Source of the DNA: Clavibacter phaseoli
Lineage (GTDB): Bacteria > Actinomycetota > Actinomycetes > Actinomycetales > Microbacteriaceae
DNA length: 64,000 nt
Direction of reading: 5' to 3'
NCBI RefSeq assembly: GCF_021922925.1
Contig: NZ_CP040786.1
Span: forward strand, 310,001-374,000
Under the pieces are notes generated by a model. The model did no database searches. It was not told the origin of the DNA and saw only the letters and a program-made list of their open reading frames with translations. Each line of letters opens with the position of its first letter. The stretch's first letter is position 1. The position numbers were made by a program, and so were the translations under genes. Below are positions 24,096-32,914 of the stretch, piece after piece.

Positions 24096-24779
24096 TCAGT
24101 CGGCGAGGATCGCGTACAGCGCGCGCCGCGTCTCGTCGAGCTTCGCCGCCGCGGCCTGGCGCTGGGCGTCGGTCGCGTCGTGCATGAGGGGCTTCACCAC
24201 GCCCATGAGCTTCATGAGGCTCGTCTGGAACGCGTCCTCGCCCTCGGACTTGTCGGTGGTGGCGGCCCAGGCGGCGTCGATCTCGTCCTTGTTCTCCTCG
24301 ACGTGGGCGCGGCCCTGGTCGGTGAGGGAGTAGACGCTCTTGGCGCCCGTCTCGTCGGCGACGATGAGGTCCTCGTCGACGAGCTGCTGGAGCGTGGGGT
24401 AGACGGATCCGGGGCTCGGCCGCCAGGCGCCCTCGGTCTTCGCGGCGATGCCGGTGATGAGGCCGTAGCCGTTCGAGGGCGCGTCGGCGAGCAGGGAGAG
24501 GATCGCGAGGCGGACGTCGCCGCGGCGGGCGCGACCCCGTCCGCCGCGTCCGCGACCCGGGCCGAAGCCGGGGCCGCCGAAGCCGCCCATGCCGGGGAAG
24601 CCCGGGAACCCGGGGAAGCCCGGGCCGTCTCCGGGGCGGAAGCCGCGGGCCAGGGGGTGGCCGGGCATGATGCGCGGGCGCCCGCCGCGGTGGTGCTGCA
24701 TGCGGGGCTCGTGGCTGTCGGCGGGGACGCCGTCGGAGGAGGGGGACGACAGGTGGTCGTCGTGGTCGTGGGTGCGCAT
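24096..24779 (-). CDS. PadR family transcriptional regulator with long Gly/Pro/Phe-rich N-terminus
   Basis: A 227-residue protein. The PadR winged HTH covers about residues 88-165 (DVRLAILSLLADAPSNGYGLITGIAAKTEGAWRPSPGSVYPTLQQLVDEDLIVADETGAKSVYSLTDQGRAHVEE), followed by the helical dimer domain. The first 85 residues are unusual: a His/Asp-rich start (THDHDDH), then GFPGFPGFPGMGGFGG repeats and an Arg/Gly cluster. The promoter on this strand is excellent: TTGACA (24861-24866), a 17-base spacer and TATCGT (24838-24843). Dyads lie over it, as expected for an autorepressed PadR gene. The divergent lipoprotein at 25044 is the likely second target. Confidence 0.85.
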   Translation of the reverse strand: MRTHDHDDHLSSPSSDGVPADSHEPRMQHHRGGRPRIMPGHPLARGFRPGDGPGFPGFPGFPGMGGFGGPGFGPGRGRGGRGRARRGDVRLAILSLLADAPSNGYGLITGIAAKTEGAWRPSPGSVYPTLQQLVDEDLIVADETGAKSVYSLTDQGRAHVEENKDEIDAAWAATTDKSEGEDAFQTSLMKLMGVVKPLMHDATDAQRQAAAAKLDETRRALYAILAD

Positions 24780-24823
24780 GAGCGCTCCTTCCGGTCGGGA
24801 GATGTCGGGGATCGCGGCGTTCT

Positions 24824-24866
24824 GTCGCGATGTAGCGACGATATATCGGCGACTGTCGGATGTCAA
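24824..24866 (-). promoter_or_regulatory. padR promoter with overlapping dyads
   Basis: On the minus strand TTGACA (24861-24866) and TATCGT (24838-24843) are 17 bases apart. The palindrome CGATATATCG (24839-24848) overlaps the -10. GTCGC-N6-GCGAC (24824-24839) covers the start region. Confidence 0.65.
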
Positions 24867-24940
24867 CAGGCGGATCCGTCGTGCCGCACCGTCGATCCCC
24901 GTGATCCCGGGGGATCGGGTCCTCAACCTGGCGTTCACCT

Positions 24941-24968
24941 GGGAAAGGAGAACCCGCCCCAACCCGTT
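24941..24968 (+). promoter_or_regulatory. Candidate ECF (SigH/SigR-like) promoter for the lipoprotein gene
   Basis: GGGAAA (24941-24946) and GTT (24966-24968) are 19 bases apart, close to the GGAAT-N16-20-GTT pattern of actinobacterial thiol-stress sigma factors. No good TTGACA/TANNNT pair was found in this leader. Confidence 0.35.
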
Positions 24969-25043
24969 CCGCCGCGGCGCCGAAGTCCCTGTGTCGCCCG
25001 GGGAACCGGGCGGATCCCCAGTCCACACAGCGAAGGAAATCCC

Positions 25044-25736
25044 ATGCGCAACCTCACCAAGTCCGTCTTCGGCCTCGCCACCGCGGGCTTCCTCGTCGTC
25101 GGCCTCGCGGCCTGCTCGACCCCCGCCGAGACCCCCTCGTCCTCCGCGTCCTCCGCCCCGTCGGCGACCGCGACGACCGAGGCCAACCCGACGCCGCTCG
25201 CGACGATCCCGACCCTCACCGGCGTGAACACGCAGGTCACCCTCGACTCCGGCTTCACCGGCGCCCTCACGACGCTCGGCCTGACCCCCGGCGTCATCGG
25301 CGGCGCGACCCTCGACGGCGCCACCGGCACCCTCGCGTTCCCCATCACCGGCGGCAACGTGAAGTACTTCGACCCCGAGCAGTCCTACCGCCCCTACGTC
25401 CAGGGCGAGATCGACCACGCCGGCTCCGGCATCAGCCTCACCGCCGGCGACACCGTCGTGAAGCTCACCGACTTCGTCATCGACCCCGGCACCAGCCGCC
25501 TCACCGGCTCGGTCCAGGTCGGCGACGGCGCGGTCATGAACGACGTCTACATCTTCAACCTCGACGGCACGACCCTGAAGCCCCTCCAGATGGAGGGCGA
25601 CAACGCCGTCCTCGAGGGCACCACCGTCAAGGTCAGCCCCGACGCCGCCGCCCTGCTCAACAGCACCTTCGGCACCGACGCGGTCACCGACCAGCTCGTC
25701 GTCGGCATCGCCAAGATCACCGTCAACACCAAGTAG
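25044..25736 (+). CDS. Secreted lipoprotein, unknown beta-rich domain
   Basis: A 230-residue lipoprotein. The signal peptide ends at LAACST with Cys24. A Ser/Ala/Thr linker follows to about residue 50. The rest is beta-rich, with Thr, Gly and Asp turns (VKLTDFVIDPGTSRLTGSVQVGDGAV, ATLDGATGTLAFPITGG). This recalls the HtaA-like and similar domains of actinobacterial surface proteins, but I cannot assign it. Codons are strongly C-ending, even more than in neighbouring genes, which suggests high expression. It is divergent from the PadR gene and has a long leader (over 60 bases) with a GAAGGAAA ribosome site. A hairpin terminator follows. Confidence 0.75.
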   Translation: MRNLTKSVFGLATAGFLVVGLAACSTPAETPSSSASSAPSATATTEANPTPLATIPTLTGVNTQVTLDSGFTGALTTLGLTPGVIGGATLDGATGTLAFPITGGNVKYFDPEQSYRPYVQGEIDHAGSGISLTAGDTVVKLTDFVIDPGTSRLTGSVQVGDGAVMNDVYIFNLDGTTLKPLQMEGDNAVLEGTTVKVSPDAAALLNSTFGTDAVTDQLVVGIAKITVNTK

Positions 25737-25789
25737 CACCCACCCGGCCCAGCCGGGACGCACCACCTGCGATCACAGCGGAACGCATC

Positions 25790-25826
25790 GACGGCCTCGT
25801 CTCCCTCTCCGGGAGCCGGGGCCGTC
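25790..25826. terminator. Two-step hairpin terminator
   Basis: The outer arms GACGGCCTCG and CGGGGCCGTC pair with one wobble, and the inner arms CTCCC and GGGAG extend the stem. It is placed between the lipoprotein gene and the convergent cupin gene. Confidence 0.7.
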
Positions 25827-25879
25827 GGCGCGTCCGGGGTCGGGTGCCGGTCGGTCGTGGTCGCCCGACGCCCCTCGCC

Positions 25880-26263
25880 TCAGCGGAAGTCGCCCACCTG
25901 GCGCTCCAGCGGCACGGTGCCCGGCACGATCACGTCGCCCGTGTGGGCGGTCGTGACGGTCTCGACCAGGACGATCTCCACCTCCTCGTCCGCGACCGGG
26001 TTGTGCGGAACGCCCCGCGGCACGACGTGGAACTGGCCGGGCCCGAGCACGACCTCCTGGTCGTCGGGCAGCTGGATCCGGAGCCGGCCGGAGACGACCA
26101 GGAACATCTCGTCCTCGGCGTCGTGCGCGTGCCACGTGAGCTCACCGAGCAGCTTCGCGACCTTCACGTACTGGTCGTTCACCCGCCCGACGACCCGGGG
26201 CGTCCAGTGCGCGGTCACCTCGCGGAGTTCGGCGGCGATGTCGGTCACGGCGGGATGCGTCAT
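25880..26263 (-). CDS. Single-domain cupin protein
   Basis: A 127-residue cupin. The first motif is ELTWHAHDAEDEMFLVVSGRLRIQL, keeping H-x-H-x4-E-x6-G, and the second is GQFHVVPRGVPHNP, with its conserved Pro and His. These residues usually bind a metal such as Fe, Mn or Zn. ATG 26263 is preceded by GGAGGAT at a good distance; an in-frame GTG six codons earlier is possible. Small cupins of this kind are sugar isomerases, dioxygenases or ligand-binding proteins; none of these can be chosen here. It seems to be a single-gene unit. Confidence 0.8.
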   Translation of the reverse strand: MTHPAVTDIAAELREVTAHWTPRVVGRVNDQYVKVAKLLGELTWHAHDAEDEMFLVVSGRLRIQLPDDQEVVLGPGQFHVVPRGVPHNPVADEEVEIVLVETVTTAHTGDVIVPGTVPLERQVGDFR

Positions 26264-26310
26264 GCGCCCATCCTCCGCCACGCGGGCGGCGACGGGTCAG
26301 CGCACGCGCG

Positions 26311-27702
26311 TCAGCCGATCGTGACCTCGACGCCCGCGACGCTGCGGGTCACCGTGCCGGTGGCGAGCTCGACGAGGAGCGTGGTCGCCGTGGTGTCGTG
26401 CGGGTCCCGCGGGTAGCCGTCGCTCGCGCCGCGGGCGGGATCCGGCACCGTCTCCAGCAGCGCGAAGCGGCCGTTCGGGGTGACCGAGAGGCCCGTGATG
26501 CGGGTCGCCGGGTCCGCGGGCACGTAGACGTCGCTCGCTGTCCCGTCGCGCGCCACGATGAGGCGCTGCGTCGCGGTGCCGGTCGCGGGATCCAGCGTCG
26601 TGCGCACGCGGAGCACCGCGCCGTCATCGCCCGGCACGAACGAGATCGCGCCGTCGTACCGGAGGTCGGCGCCGCCTGCCTCGGTGGGCAGCGCCGTCTG
26701 CTGGGCCGTGCGCAGGTCGATCTCGATCGTCGAGCCGGGATCGGTGACCGCGAGCCGGGTGCCGTCGGCCGAGAACGGGCCGAGCGTGCCGTGCCGGCCG
26801 AGCGGGACGATGGGAGCGGATCCGTCGACCGTCACGAGGTAGAGGTCGCCGTCCTGTTCCTGCGCGACGAGCTGCGGGCGGCCGGGCACGAACCCCCAGG
26901 CGAGGACGCTCAGCTCCCTCCCGTCGAGCCCGACCACGGGCGTGGGCGCGGCGCCGGCCGCCACGTCGTCGACCATGAGCGTGTCGGCGTAGGGTCCGCC
27001 GTCGGCGCTCGTGAAGCGGAAGCCGACCGTGGTGCCCGTGTCCTCCGCGTGCAGGTCCTGCAGCGTGCCGGCCCCGGGGAGCGGCAGGTCGACCTGGCCG
27101 TTCCCGTCGAGCGCCGCGAGCACGAGGCCGTTCGTGCCGTCGTCCTGCAGGGTCGCCACGACGAGCGAGTTCCCGACGACCGCGTACTCCTGGATCCTCG
27201 TGGCCTGGAACACCACGCCGCTGGCGCCGTCGCCCGTGCCGGCCACGCTCTGCCGCAGGATCCGGTCGGCCTGCTGCTCGCCGCCGCGCACGAGCACGTA
27301 CATGCCGGGATCGCCGGTGCGGAAGGAGGTGCGGAGGTCGGACGCGGGGCCGCCGCCGACGCCCTGCACGCCGTCGATCGCGACCGAGTACTCGGCGTCG
27401 TACGCGAGCGGGCGGGTGAAGTCGATGATGATGCGGTCGGCCTGCGTGTCGACGGTGAAGTCGGCGCCGGGCTCCATCCGTATGCGCGACGCGTCGACGG
27501 CCTGGATCGGCCGGTTCGCGGCCAGCACGAGCCGCTGCCGGGACTGCTGCACGACGGCGAGCGGATCCACGTCCGTGCGCACGAGCCGCGGCCCCTGGCT
27601 GCCGGCGATCGCGAGCAGGGCGCCGCACGCCAGCACGAGCACGAGGATCACGGCGGTGAACGCCCGGCGGAAGGCGCGCGGGGAGGCGGCGGTGCTCGTC
27701 AC
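26311..27702 (-). CDS. Membrane-anchored extracytoplasmic beta-propeller-like protein
   Basis: A 463-residue protein with one N-terminal helix (about residues 14-36). Then comes an Ig-like segment (FTRPLAYDAEYSVAIDGVQG, about 60-125) and a long beta-rich part with repeated blade-like units, for example LGPFSADGTRLAVTDPGSTIEIDL and ITGLSVTPNGRFALLETV. The outside part has no cysteines. It starts on GTG 27702, seven bases after the TIGR03943 gene, and is the third gene of that operon. It may be the outer partner of the permease, as a binding or scaffold protein. The specific family is not known to me. Confidence 0.65.
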   Translation of the reverse strand: MTSTAASPRAFRRAFTAVILVLVLACGALLAIAGSQGPRLVRTDVDPLAVVQQSRQRLVLAANRPIQAVDASRIRMEPGADFTVDTQADRIIIDFTRPLAYDAEYSVAIDGVQGVGGGPASDLRTSFRTGDPGMYVLVRGGEQQADRILRQSVAGTGDGASGVVFQATRIQEYAVVGNSLVVATLQDDGTNGLVLAALDGNGQVDLPLPGAGTLQDLHAEDTGTTVGFRFTSADGGPYADTLMVDDVAAGAAPTPVVGLDGRELSVLAWGFVPGRPQLVAQEQDGDLYLVTVDGSAPIVPLGRHGTLGPFSADGTRLAVTDPGSTIEIDLRTAQQTALPTEAGGADLRYDGAISFVPGDDGAVLRVRTTLDPATGTATQRLIVARDGTASDVYVPADPATRITGLSVTPNGRFALLETVPDPARGASDGYPRDPHDTTATTLLVELATGTVTRSVAGVEVTIG

Positions 27703-27709
27703 GGTCGGC

Positions 27710-28594
27710 TCAGTAGACGTAGGGGTCGGCGGGCTGGTCGACCTGCTGGACGCCCTGCGGCATCACCGCGAGCGGCTGCCGGCTCCTCGCGCTCGGATTG
27801 GACGCGAACGGGCCCTGGACGCGCACCCACTCGTCCGTCTCGAGCGTCGAGCTCCAGCCGGGCTGGTACACGGGCACGCCGACGGGCTGGGCGTCGACGG
27901 CGCAGCACGTGACGACGAAGCGGGTCACGTAGAAGACGTCGTCGGGGTCGTCCGGGTCGGCGCTGACGAAGCCCGTGATGTCGACGGACTTCGAGGTGAA
28001 GAACGTCGGATCCGTGGTCTGCGCGAGCAGCTGCGACCAGTCCCGGACGCCCAGCGTGGAGAAGTCGCTCGTGCCGAGGAGCTCCTCGTCGGGCGCCGCG
28101 TCGGAGGCGACCGTGCTCGAGTTGAGGGCGCGCTGCGTCACGGTGCTCGTGGTGAGCGTGCGCGGCGGGAGGACGAGGACGGCGACGACCGTGGCGGTCA
28201 CGACGCCCGCGATCGCGACGCGGGAGGCGCGGGCGCGGAGGGAGGCGCGGCCGGGCGCCGGCTCGGCGGATCCGTGGTCGTGGTCGTGCTCCTCCGCGGC
28301 GTCGGCGGGGCGGAGCGCGAAGCCGGCGACCGTCGCGACGAGGCCGATGACCGCCATGATCCCCGTGAAGACGAAGTAGCGCGGGTGGATGTAGAGGCCG
28401 AGCTGGCCGGTGACCGCGAGCCACAGCGTGGAGACGATGCAGGCCGCGAGCAGCACGAGCCCCACGGTGGAGGAGGCGCGGCCGCCCGCGGCCAGTCGGC
28501 GGATGGCCAGGCGGAGCGGGCTCGCGGCGCGGTCGCGGGGTTGCGGGTCGCGGAGCTCCCGGTCGCGCGGCTCACGGTCGTCAGGCGATCGCAT
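27710..28594 (-). CDS. TIGR03943 family (YcgQ-like) membrane protein
   Basis: A 294-residue protein with about four helices (near 42-62, 70-95, 120-142) and a C-terminal outside domain. It contains HDHDHGSAEPAP, a His/Asp-rich loop likely to bind metal. The C-terminal domain has the FVVTCCAVDAQPVGVPVY motif typical of TIGR03943, plus WVRVQGPF. In other bacteria this family is always beside a PF03773 permease, as here, and the Bacillus pair (ycgQ-ycgR) is under zinc control. ATG 28594 is preferred because GGGATGGGG sits five bases upstream; GTG 28600 is an alternative. It overlaps the permease gene by 14 bases. Confidence 0.85.
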   Translation of the reverse strand: MRSPDDREPRDRELRDPQPRDRAASPLRLAIRRLAAGGRASSTVGLVLLAACIVSTLWLAVTGQLGLYIHPRYFVFTGIMAVIGLVATVAGFALRPADAAEEHDHDHGSAEPAPGRASLRARASRVAIAGVVTATVVAVLVLPPRTLTTSTVTQRALNSSTVASDAAPDEELLGTSDFSTLGVRDWSQLLAQTTDPTFFTSKSVDITGFVSADPDDPDDVFYVTRFVVTCCAVDAQPVGVPVYQPGWSSTLETDEWVRVQGPFASNPSARSRQPLAVMPQGVQQVDQPADPYVY

Positions 28595-29807
28595 TGACAC
28601 CCCATCCCAGCGCGAGGCTGATCAGCGCGACGACCGAGGTGATCATCACGAGCGTGCGGGTCGAGTAGGTGGTGCGCATGAGCGCGAGCATCTTGACGTC
28701 GATGACCGGCCCGAACACGAGGAAGGCGACGATGCCGCCGGGCAGGAACACGGATCCGAACGAGAGCACGAAGAACGCGTCGACGTTGGAGCAGACCGAG
28801 ACGACGAACGCCAGGAGCATCAGCGCGAGCACCGAGAGGATCGGGCTGCCGCCGAGCGTGACGAGCACCTCGCGGGGCACCGCGACCTGGATGAGGCCGG
28901 CCAGCAGGGATCCGACGACGAGCGCCGGCATGATCGTCGTCGCCTCGCGGCCGAACAGCGAGATCGACTTCCGGACGCGCCCGCCGGCGTGGGCGTGCGG
29001 ATCCGGCAGGGCGCACTCGGCGCGGAACTCGTCAGTGAGGAGGCGGTCGGGCTCGGGGTGGAGGCTGAACAGCCAGCCGACGACGTTCGCGATGAGGAAG
29101 CCGCCGACGAGGCGGGCCACGAGGATCCAGCCGTCCCAGCCGAAGGCCGCGTGCGTCGTGATGATGGTGATCGGGTTGAGGATCGGCGCCGCCAGCAGGA
29201 ACGTGATCGACTCCGGCACCGTGAAGCCGCGCACCACGAGGCCGCGCGCGAGCGGCACGTTGCCGCACTCGCAGACGGGCAGGGCCATGCCGAGGAACGA
29301 GATGCAGGCGCGGCGCGCGAACGGGTTCCGCGGCAGGCGGCGCTCGATGACGCCGGGCGGCACCCACACCTGCACGACGATCGACAGCACGATGCCGAGG
29401 ATCACGAACGGCAGCGACTCGACGATGACGCTCACGGAGAGGGTGACGAGGTCCTGGATCCGGTCGGGCAGCAGGCCGTCGCCGAGCGCCGGGGAGGCGG
29501 CGCGGAGGGCGAGGAGCAGGAGGACGAGGGTGAGGCCCGTCGCGAGGCCGGTGCGGATGCCGGTGGGGGAGGGGCGCGGGGTGCCGTGGTCGTGCGGGTG
29601 GCCGTGGTCGGCCGCGGCCGGCGGGGGCGATGCGGTGAGGGTCGCGGTCGTCGTGGCGGGGGCGGTCGCGGGCGCGGATCCCTCCGCGTCGTGCTCCGCG
29701 CGCCGGGCCCGGGCCCGCTCCCGGCGAGGCCGCGGCGGGCGCGCGGGCCGGTCGAAGGGCGAGGCGCCGTCGTCGTCCGGGCCGAAGGGGCTGTGCCGAT
29801 CCGTCAT
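28581..29807 (-). CDS. PF03773-type permease (YcgR-like)
   Basis: A 408-residue permease with about eight helices from residue 90 on. The family's signatures are present: ESLPFVILGIVLSIVVQVWVPP, LGMALPVCECGNVPLARGL with the CxCGxxP motif, LLAAPILNPITIITTHAAFG, and SVCSNVDAFFVLSFGSVFLPGG in the second half. The first 80 residues are cytosolic and end in a His-rich stretch (DHGHPHDHGTPRP), likely to bind metal. It heads an operon with the TIGR03943 protein and the beta-propeller-like protein. Relatives are tied to zinc or arsenic compounds, but the substrate here is unproved. Confidence 0.85.
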   Translation of the reverse strand: MTDRHSPFGPDDDGASPFDRPARPPRPRRERARARRAEHDAEGSAPATAPATTTATLTASPPPAAADHGHPHDHGTPRPSPTGIRTGLATGLTLVLLLLALRAASPALGDGLLPDRIQDLVTLSVSVIVESLPFVILGIVLSIVVQVWVPPGVIERRLPRNPFARRACISFLGMALPVCECGNVPLARGLVVRGFTVPESITFLLAAPILNPITIITTHAAFGWDGWILVARLVGGFLIANVVGWLFSLHPEPDRLLTDEFRAECALPDPHAHAGGRVRKSISLFGREATTIMPALVVGSLLAGLIQVAVPREVLVTLGGSPILSVLALMLLAFVVSVCSNVDAFFVLSFGSVFLPGGIVAFLVFGPVIDVKMLALMRTTYSTRTLVMITSVVALISLALGWGVNAIA

Positions 29808-29903
29808 CGCGGACCGGTGGCGCGGGGCCGGGGTCCGAGGGGGGCGCGCACGGCGTCCACCCTAACCGTGCTGAGAAGCGTCCTCAGGAGGCGCGGCGGC
29901 GGG

Positions 29904-31052
29904 TCAGCGGAAGCCTGCGGGCACGCTCGGGCAGCGGGACTCCAACGACGCTACGGTCTCGGGCGACATGGGCAGCAACGCCCCGCCTGCGCGGATGTCC
30001 GCGATGAACGCGTCGCGGTCCGGGACCTCGCCTTCGTACGGCTCGCCCGCGGAGGCATAGCAGGGGATGAGGAAGTCGACGTAGTAGTCGTGCAGCCAGC
30101 CGAGCGCGGCGTCCGTGAGCGGACCCTGCGGCGCGACGGGGAAGCGGACCTGGCAGACGTACCGCACGACCGGATCCGCGGAGTCGGTGCCGAGCCGCAC
30201 GTCGTCGCCCGTCCCGATCACCTGCACGCGCACGCCCGACTCGCCGAGGCACGCTGCCTGCTGCCGCACCCACTCCTCGCCCGCGAGGATCCGCTCGACC
30301 GGCACGTCGGGGCGCACCGCGTCCGGCCGCTCCTGGAGGACCCGCTGCCACTCGCCGTCCGCGCTCTCCCGCAGGGCCGCGACGGTCTGCACGTCGGTGA
30401 GGTCCGCGTGCATCGCAGCCGGCGGCTCCGCCGTGAACGCGGGCACCGGCATCCCGACGCGGGGATCCGGTGTGCTCGGCGGGCCCGGCGTCGACGTCGG
30501 CTCCTGGGAGCGCCAGCTGTCGTCGTCGGTGAGGAGGCCGGAGGTGAACGCCATGCCCAGCCCGACGACGAGCAGCGCGCCCGCCAGGAGCGCGGTGATC
30601 GGGCCAGGGCGGAGGATCCGGGGGCGGCGCGGCAGGAGCGGGCCGCGGGCGTCGGCCGTCGCGGGCTCCCCGGGCGGGACGCGGGTGCCGTCGGCCTCCC
30701 GCGACGCGCTGACCGCGTCCGCCGGGTCTGCGGCTGCTCGCGCCGCGGCGACCGCGTCCGTCGGGCCGGCGGCCGCCCGTGCCTCGGCGGCTCGCGCCTC
30801 GGCCGCGAGCAGCTCGCGCCCCTCGCCCGCGAGGCGGTGCTCCTCGACCAGCAGCGCGACGAGCGGGGCGGGGAGCGCGTCGGCCTCGATCCCGGATGCG
30901 CGCCGGACCTCCTCGGGCACGTCCACCGGCGGCGCGTCGTCGAGCGCGCGCCCGTAGGCCGCACGGCGGAGGGCGGCGAGGGCGCGTGCGGCGTCCGGGT
31001 CGTCCCGCAGGCGGCGGCGGAGGGCGTCGGCGGGGGTGACGGGCTCCGTCAC
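29904..31052 (-). CDS. Single-pass membrane protein, tandem paralog B
   Basis: A 382-residue protein. The cytosolic part (1-145) starts with a helical LRRRLRDDPDAARALAALRRAAYGR motif. One helix spans about residues 150-172, and a Pro/Ser/Thr linker leads to an outside domain (about 215-382). Four cysteines there (in QQAACLGESG, YVCQVRFPV, FLIPCYASAG and ESRCPSV) match those of the upstream paralog and could form two disulfides. HDYYVDFLIPCY is the best-conserved block. GTG 31052 overlaps the paralog's stop by four bases. I know of no family or function. Confidence 0.7.
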   Translation of the reverse strand: MTEPVTPADALRRRLRDDPDAARALAALRRAAYGRALDDAPPVDVPEEVRRASGIEADALPAPLVALLVEEHRLAGEGRELLAAEARAAEARAAAGPTDAVAAARAAADPADAVSASREADGTRVPPGEPATADARGPLLPRRPRILRPGPITALLAGALLVVGLGMAFTSGLLTDDDSWRSQEPTSTPGPPSTPDPRVGMPVPAFTAEPPAAMHADLTDVQTVAALRESADGEWQRVLQERPDAVRPDVPVERILAGEEWVRQQAACLGESGVRVQVIGTGDDVRLGTDSADPVVRYVCQVRFPVAPQGPLTDAALGWLHDYYVDFLIPCYASAGEPYEGEVPDRDAFIADIRAGGALLPMSPETVASLESRCPSVPAGFR

Positions 31053-32140
31053 CGGTAGGCCGCCGGGAGCACCGGGCACGCGGCGGCCAGCCGCTCGTCC
31101 ATGGCGTCGGGGAACGGCGTCCAGGGGCGCTCGGCGCGCACCTCGGCGATGAAGTCGTCGACGGCGGGGATCTCGCCGACGTACGGCCTCCCCTCCGCCG
31201 CGTAGCAGGGGATGAGGAAGGCGAGGTAGTAGTCGTGGATGTAGGCGAGCTCGGCATCGGTGCGCGCGCCGACGTCGCGCAGCGGGAAGCGGACCGCGCA
31301 GGTGTAGACGGCGACCGGATCCCCGTCCGTGATGCTGAAGCCGTCCTGCCCCATCATGTACGCGGAGACGCCCGCGTCGCGCAGGCAGGCCACCTGCTGC
31401 TCGGCGTAGTCCTCCTCATCGTCGATCACGCGCTCGGTGCCCACGTCGGGACGCACCGCGGCGGGCTGCTGCTCGAGCACGTATTCCCACGCCTGGTCGG
31501 CGCGCACCCGCAGGTCGTCGGCCACCTCCGCGTCGGTCGGCGGGACCCGGACGGGCGGATCCGCGGTGAAGTCGGGGACGGCGGACCCGCGTCGGCCGTC
31601 GGGCGTGCCCATCGCCTGCCCGCGCGGGGTGGCGGTCGAGGTCACCGCGGAGCCGACGTCCTCGGAGGTCGGGGGCGACGCGGTGGTGCGGCCGGCGTCG
31701 AAGGCGCCCGCCGCGGAGGCGACGCCGAGGCCCGCGAGCACGAGGACGCCGGCGACGAGCCCGGCGAGCGGACCCCGCCGGAGCACCCGGCGACGCGAGG
31801 CCGCGGGGAAGGGGGCGTCCGTCGTCTCGTCGTCGGCGTCGTCCGAGGGCACCGCCGCGTCCGCCGTCGCGACCACGGGCCGCTCGGCCGCCAGCAGGGT
31901 CGCGCCCTCGTCGACGAGCCGCGCCTCGTCCGCGAGGAGAGCCACGAGCGGCGCCGGGAGCTCGGCCTCCTCGTAGCCGGTGCGCGCGCGGAGGGCGGCG
32001 GGGACCTCCACGAGCGGGGCGGTGGATCCGTCGCGCCCGTACGCGGAGCGCCGGAGCTCCTCCAGGCGCCGCGCGGCCTCGGGGTCGTCGCGGAGGCGCC
32101 GGGCGAGCGCGACGTCGGGGGCGTCGAGCGGGTCGGTCAT
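31049..32140 (-). CDS. Single-pass membrane protein, tandem paralog A
   Basis: A 363-residue protein with the same plan as its downstream neighbour: cytosolic ALARRLRDDPEAARRLEELRRSAYGR, the AELPAPLVALLADEARLV block, a transmembrane helix at about 125-147, a Ser/Thr/Pro linker and a C-terminal outside domain. The four cysteines are again in QQVACLRDAG, YTCAVRFPL, FLIPCYAAEG and AAACPVL, with IHDYYLAFLIPCY between. Identity with the paralog is clear but moderate, so the duplication is old. It is the first gene of the pair. The function is unknown. Confidence 0.7.
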   Translation of the reverse strand: MTDPLDAPDVALARRLRDDPEAARRLEELRRSAYGRDGSTAPLVEVPAALRARTGYEEAELPAPLVALLADEARLVDEGATLLAAERPVVATADAAVPSDDADDETTDAPFPAASRRRVLRRGPLAGLVAGVLVLAGLGVASAAGAFDAGRTTASPPTSEDVGSAVTSTATPRGQAMGTPDGRRGSAVPDFTADPPVRVPPTDAEVADDLRVRADQAWEYVLEQQPAAVRPDVGTERVIDDEEDYAEQQVACLRDAGVSAYMMGQDGFSITDGDPVAVYTCAVRFPLRDVGARTDAELAYIHDYYLAFLIPCYAAEGRPYVGEIPAVDDFIAEVRAERPWTPFPDAMDERLAAACPVLPAAYR

Positions 32141-32340
32141 GCGGCCTCCTCGTCGCGGTCCCGGGCGCCGCGGCCGGGCGATGGGCGGGTACCGCTCAGG
32201 CTACGACGGCGGATCCGCCACGGCGAGGCCCCGTCCGGGTCACGGCCCGGCGGCCGCGCGAGCCGGATGCGCGGGCGCCACCGCCGGATCGCCCGCCTCC
32301 TGACCGCGCCGTCGCGGCCGGATCGGGCCAGGATCCGGAC

Positions 32341-32805
32341 ATGACCAACGACGACCGCCCCGCCCTCACCGACGCCCAGCTCACCGCCCGCGACCACGTC
32401 CCCGGGCTCGTCCACCACGTCGTGCTCTTCCGGCTCCGGGACGACGCGACGCCCGCCGACCGCGACGAGGTGGAGCGCCGCTTCCGGGCGCTCGCCGACT
32501 CGCCGCACCCGGACGGCACGGGCCCCTACATCCGCTCGCTGCACGCCGGACGGCAGTCCAGCCCCGAGGGCGTCGGCCGCGGCTTCGAGCTCGGCTTCGT
32601 GCTGACCTTCTCCTCGGAGGGCGACCGCAACCTGTACCTCGGCGAGCCGCTGATCGCGGATCCGTCCCGCATCGACGCGCAGCACGCCGCCTTCAAGGCC
32701 TTCGTGGGGCCGCTGCTCGCGCCGGATCCGCAGGGGGTGCTGGTGTTCGACTTCACGGAGCAGGGGACGTCGGCGGGCGGGACGGCGGGGGCGCCCGCGG
32801 CCTGA
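32341..32805 (+). CDS. Dabb-domain (stress-responsive alpha/beta barrel) protein
   Basis: A 154-residue protein. Residues 24-125 form a Dabb domain: HHVVLFRLRDDATPADRDEVERRFRALADSP, the YIRSLHAGRQSS turn, then FELGFVLTFSSEGDRNLYL and HAAFKAFVGPLL. Such proteins dimerise and some are cyclases or detoxifying enzymes, but most are uncharacterised. CAGGAT ends six bases before ATG 32341, so the transcript may be leaderless. Confidence 0.8.
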   Translation: MTNDDRPALTDAQLTARDHVPGLVHHVVLFRLRDDATPADRDEVERRFRALADSPHPDGTGPYIRSLHAGRQSSPEGVGRGFELGFVLTFSSEGDRNLYLGEPLIADPSRIDAQHAAFKAFVGPLLAPDPQGVLVFDFTEQGTSAGGTAGAPAA

Positions 32806-32914
32806 TCCCGCGCCCCAGATGCGGGCCGCACCCCCGTCGGGGTCGCGCGCCGGGGATCCGGCGGCCAGCATGGCCGGGAGGTCCCCGACACCGCCCGCCG
32901 ACGAGACGAGTCCC

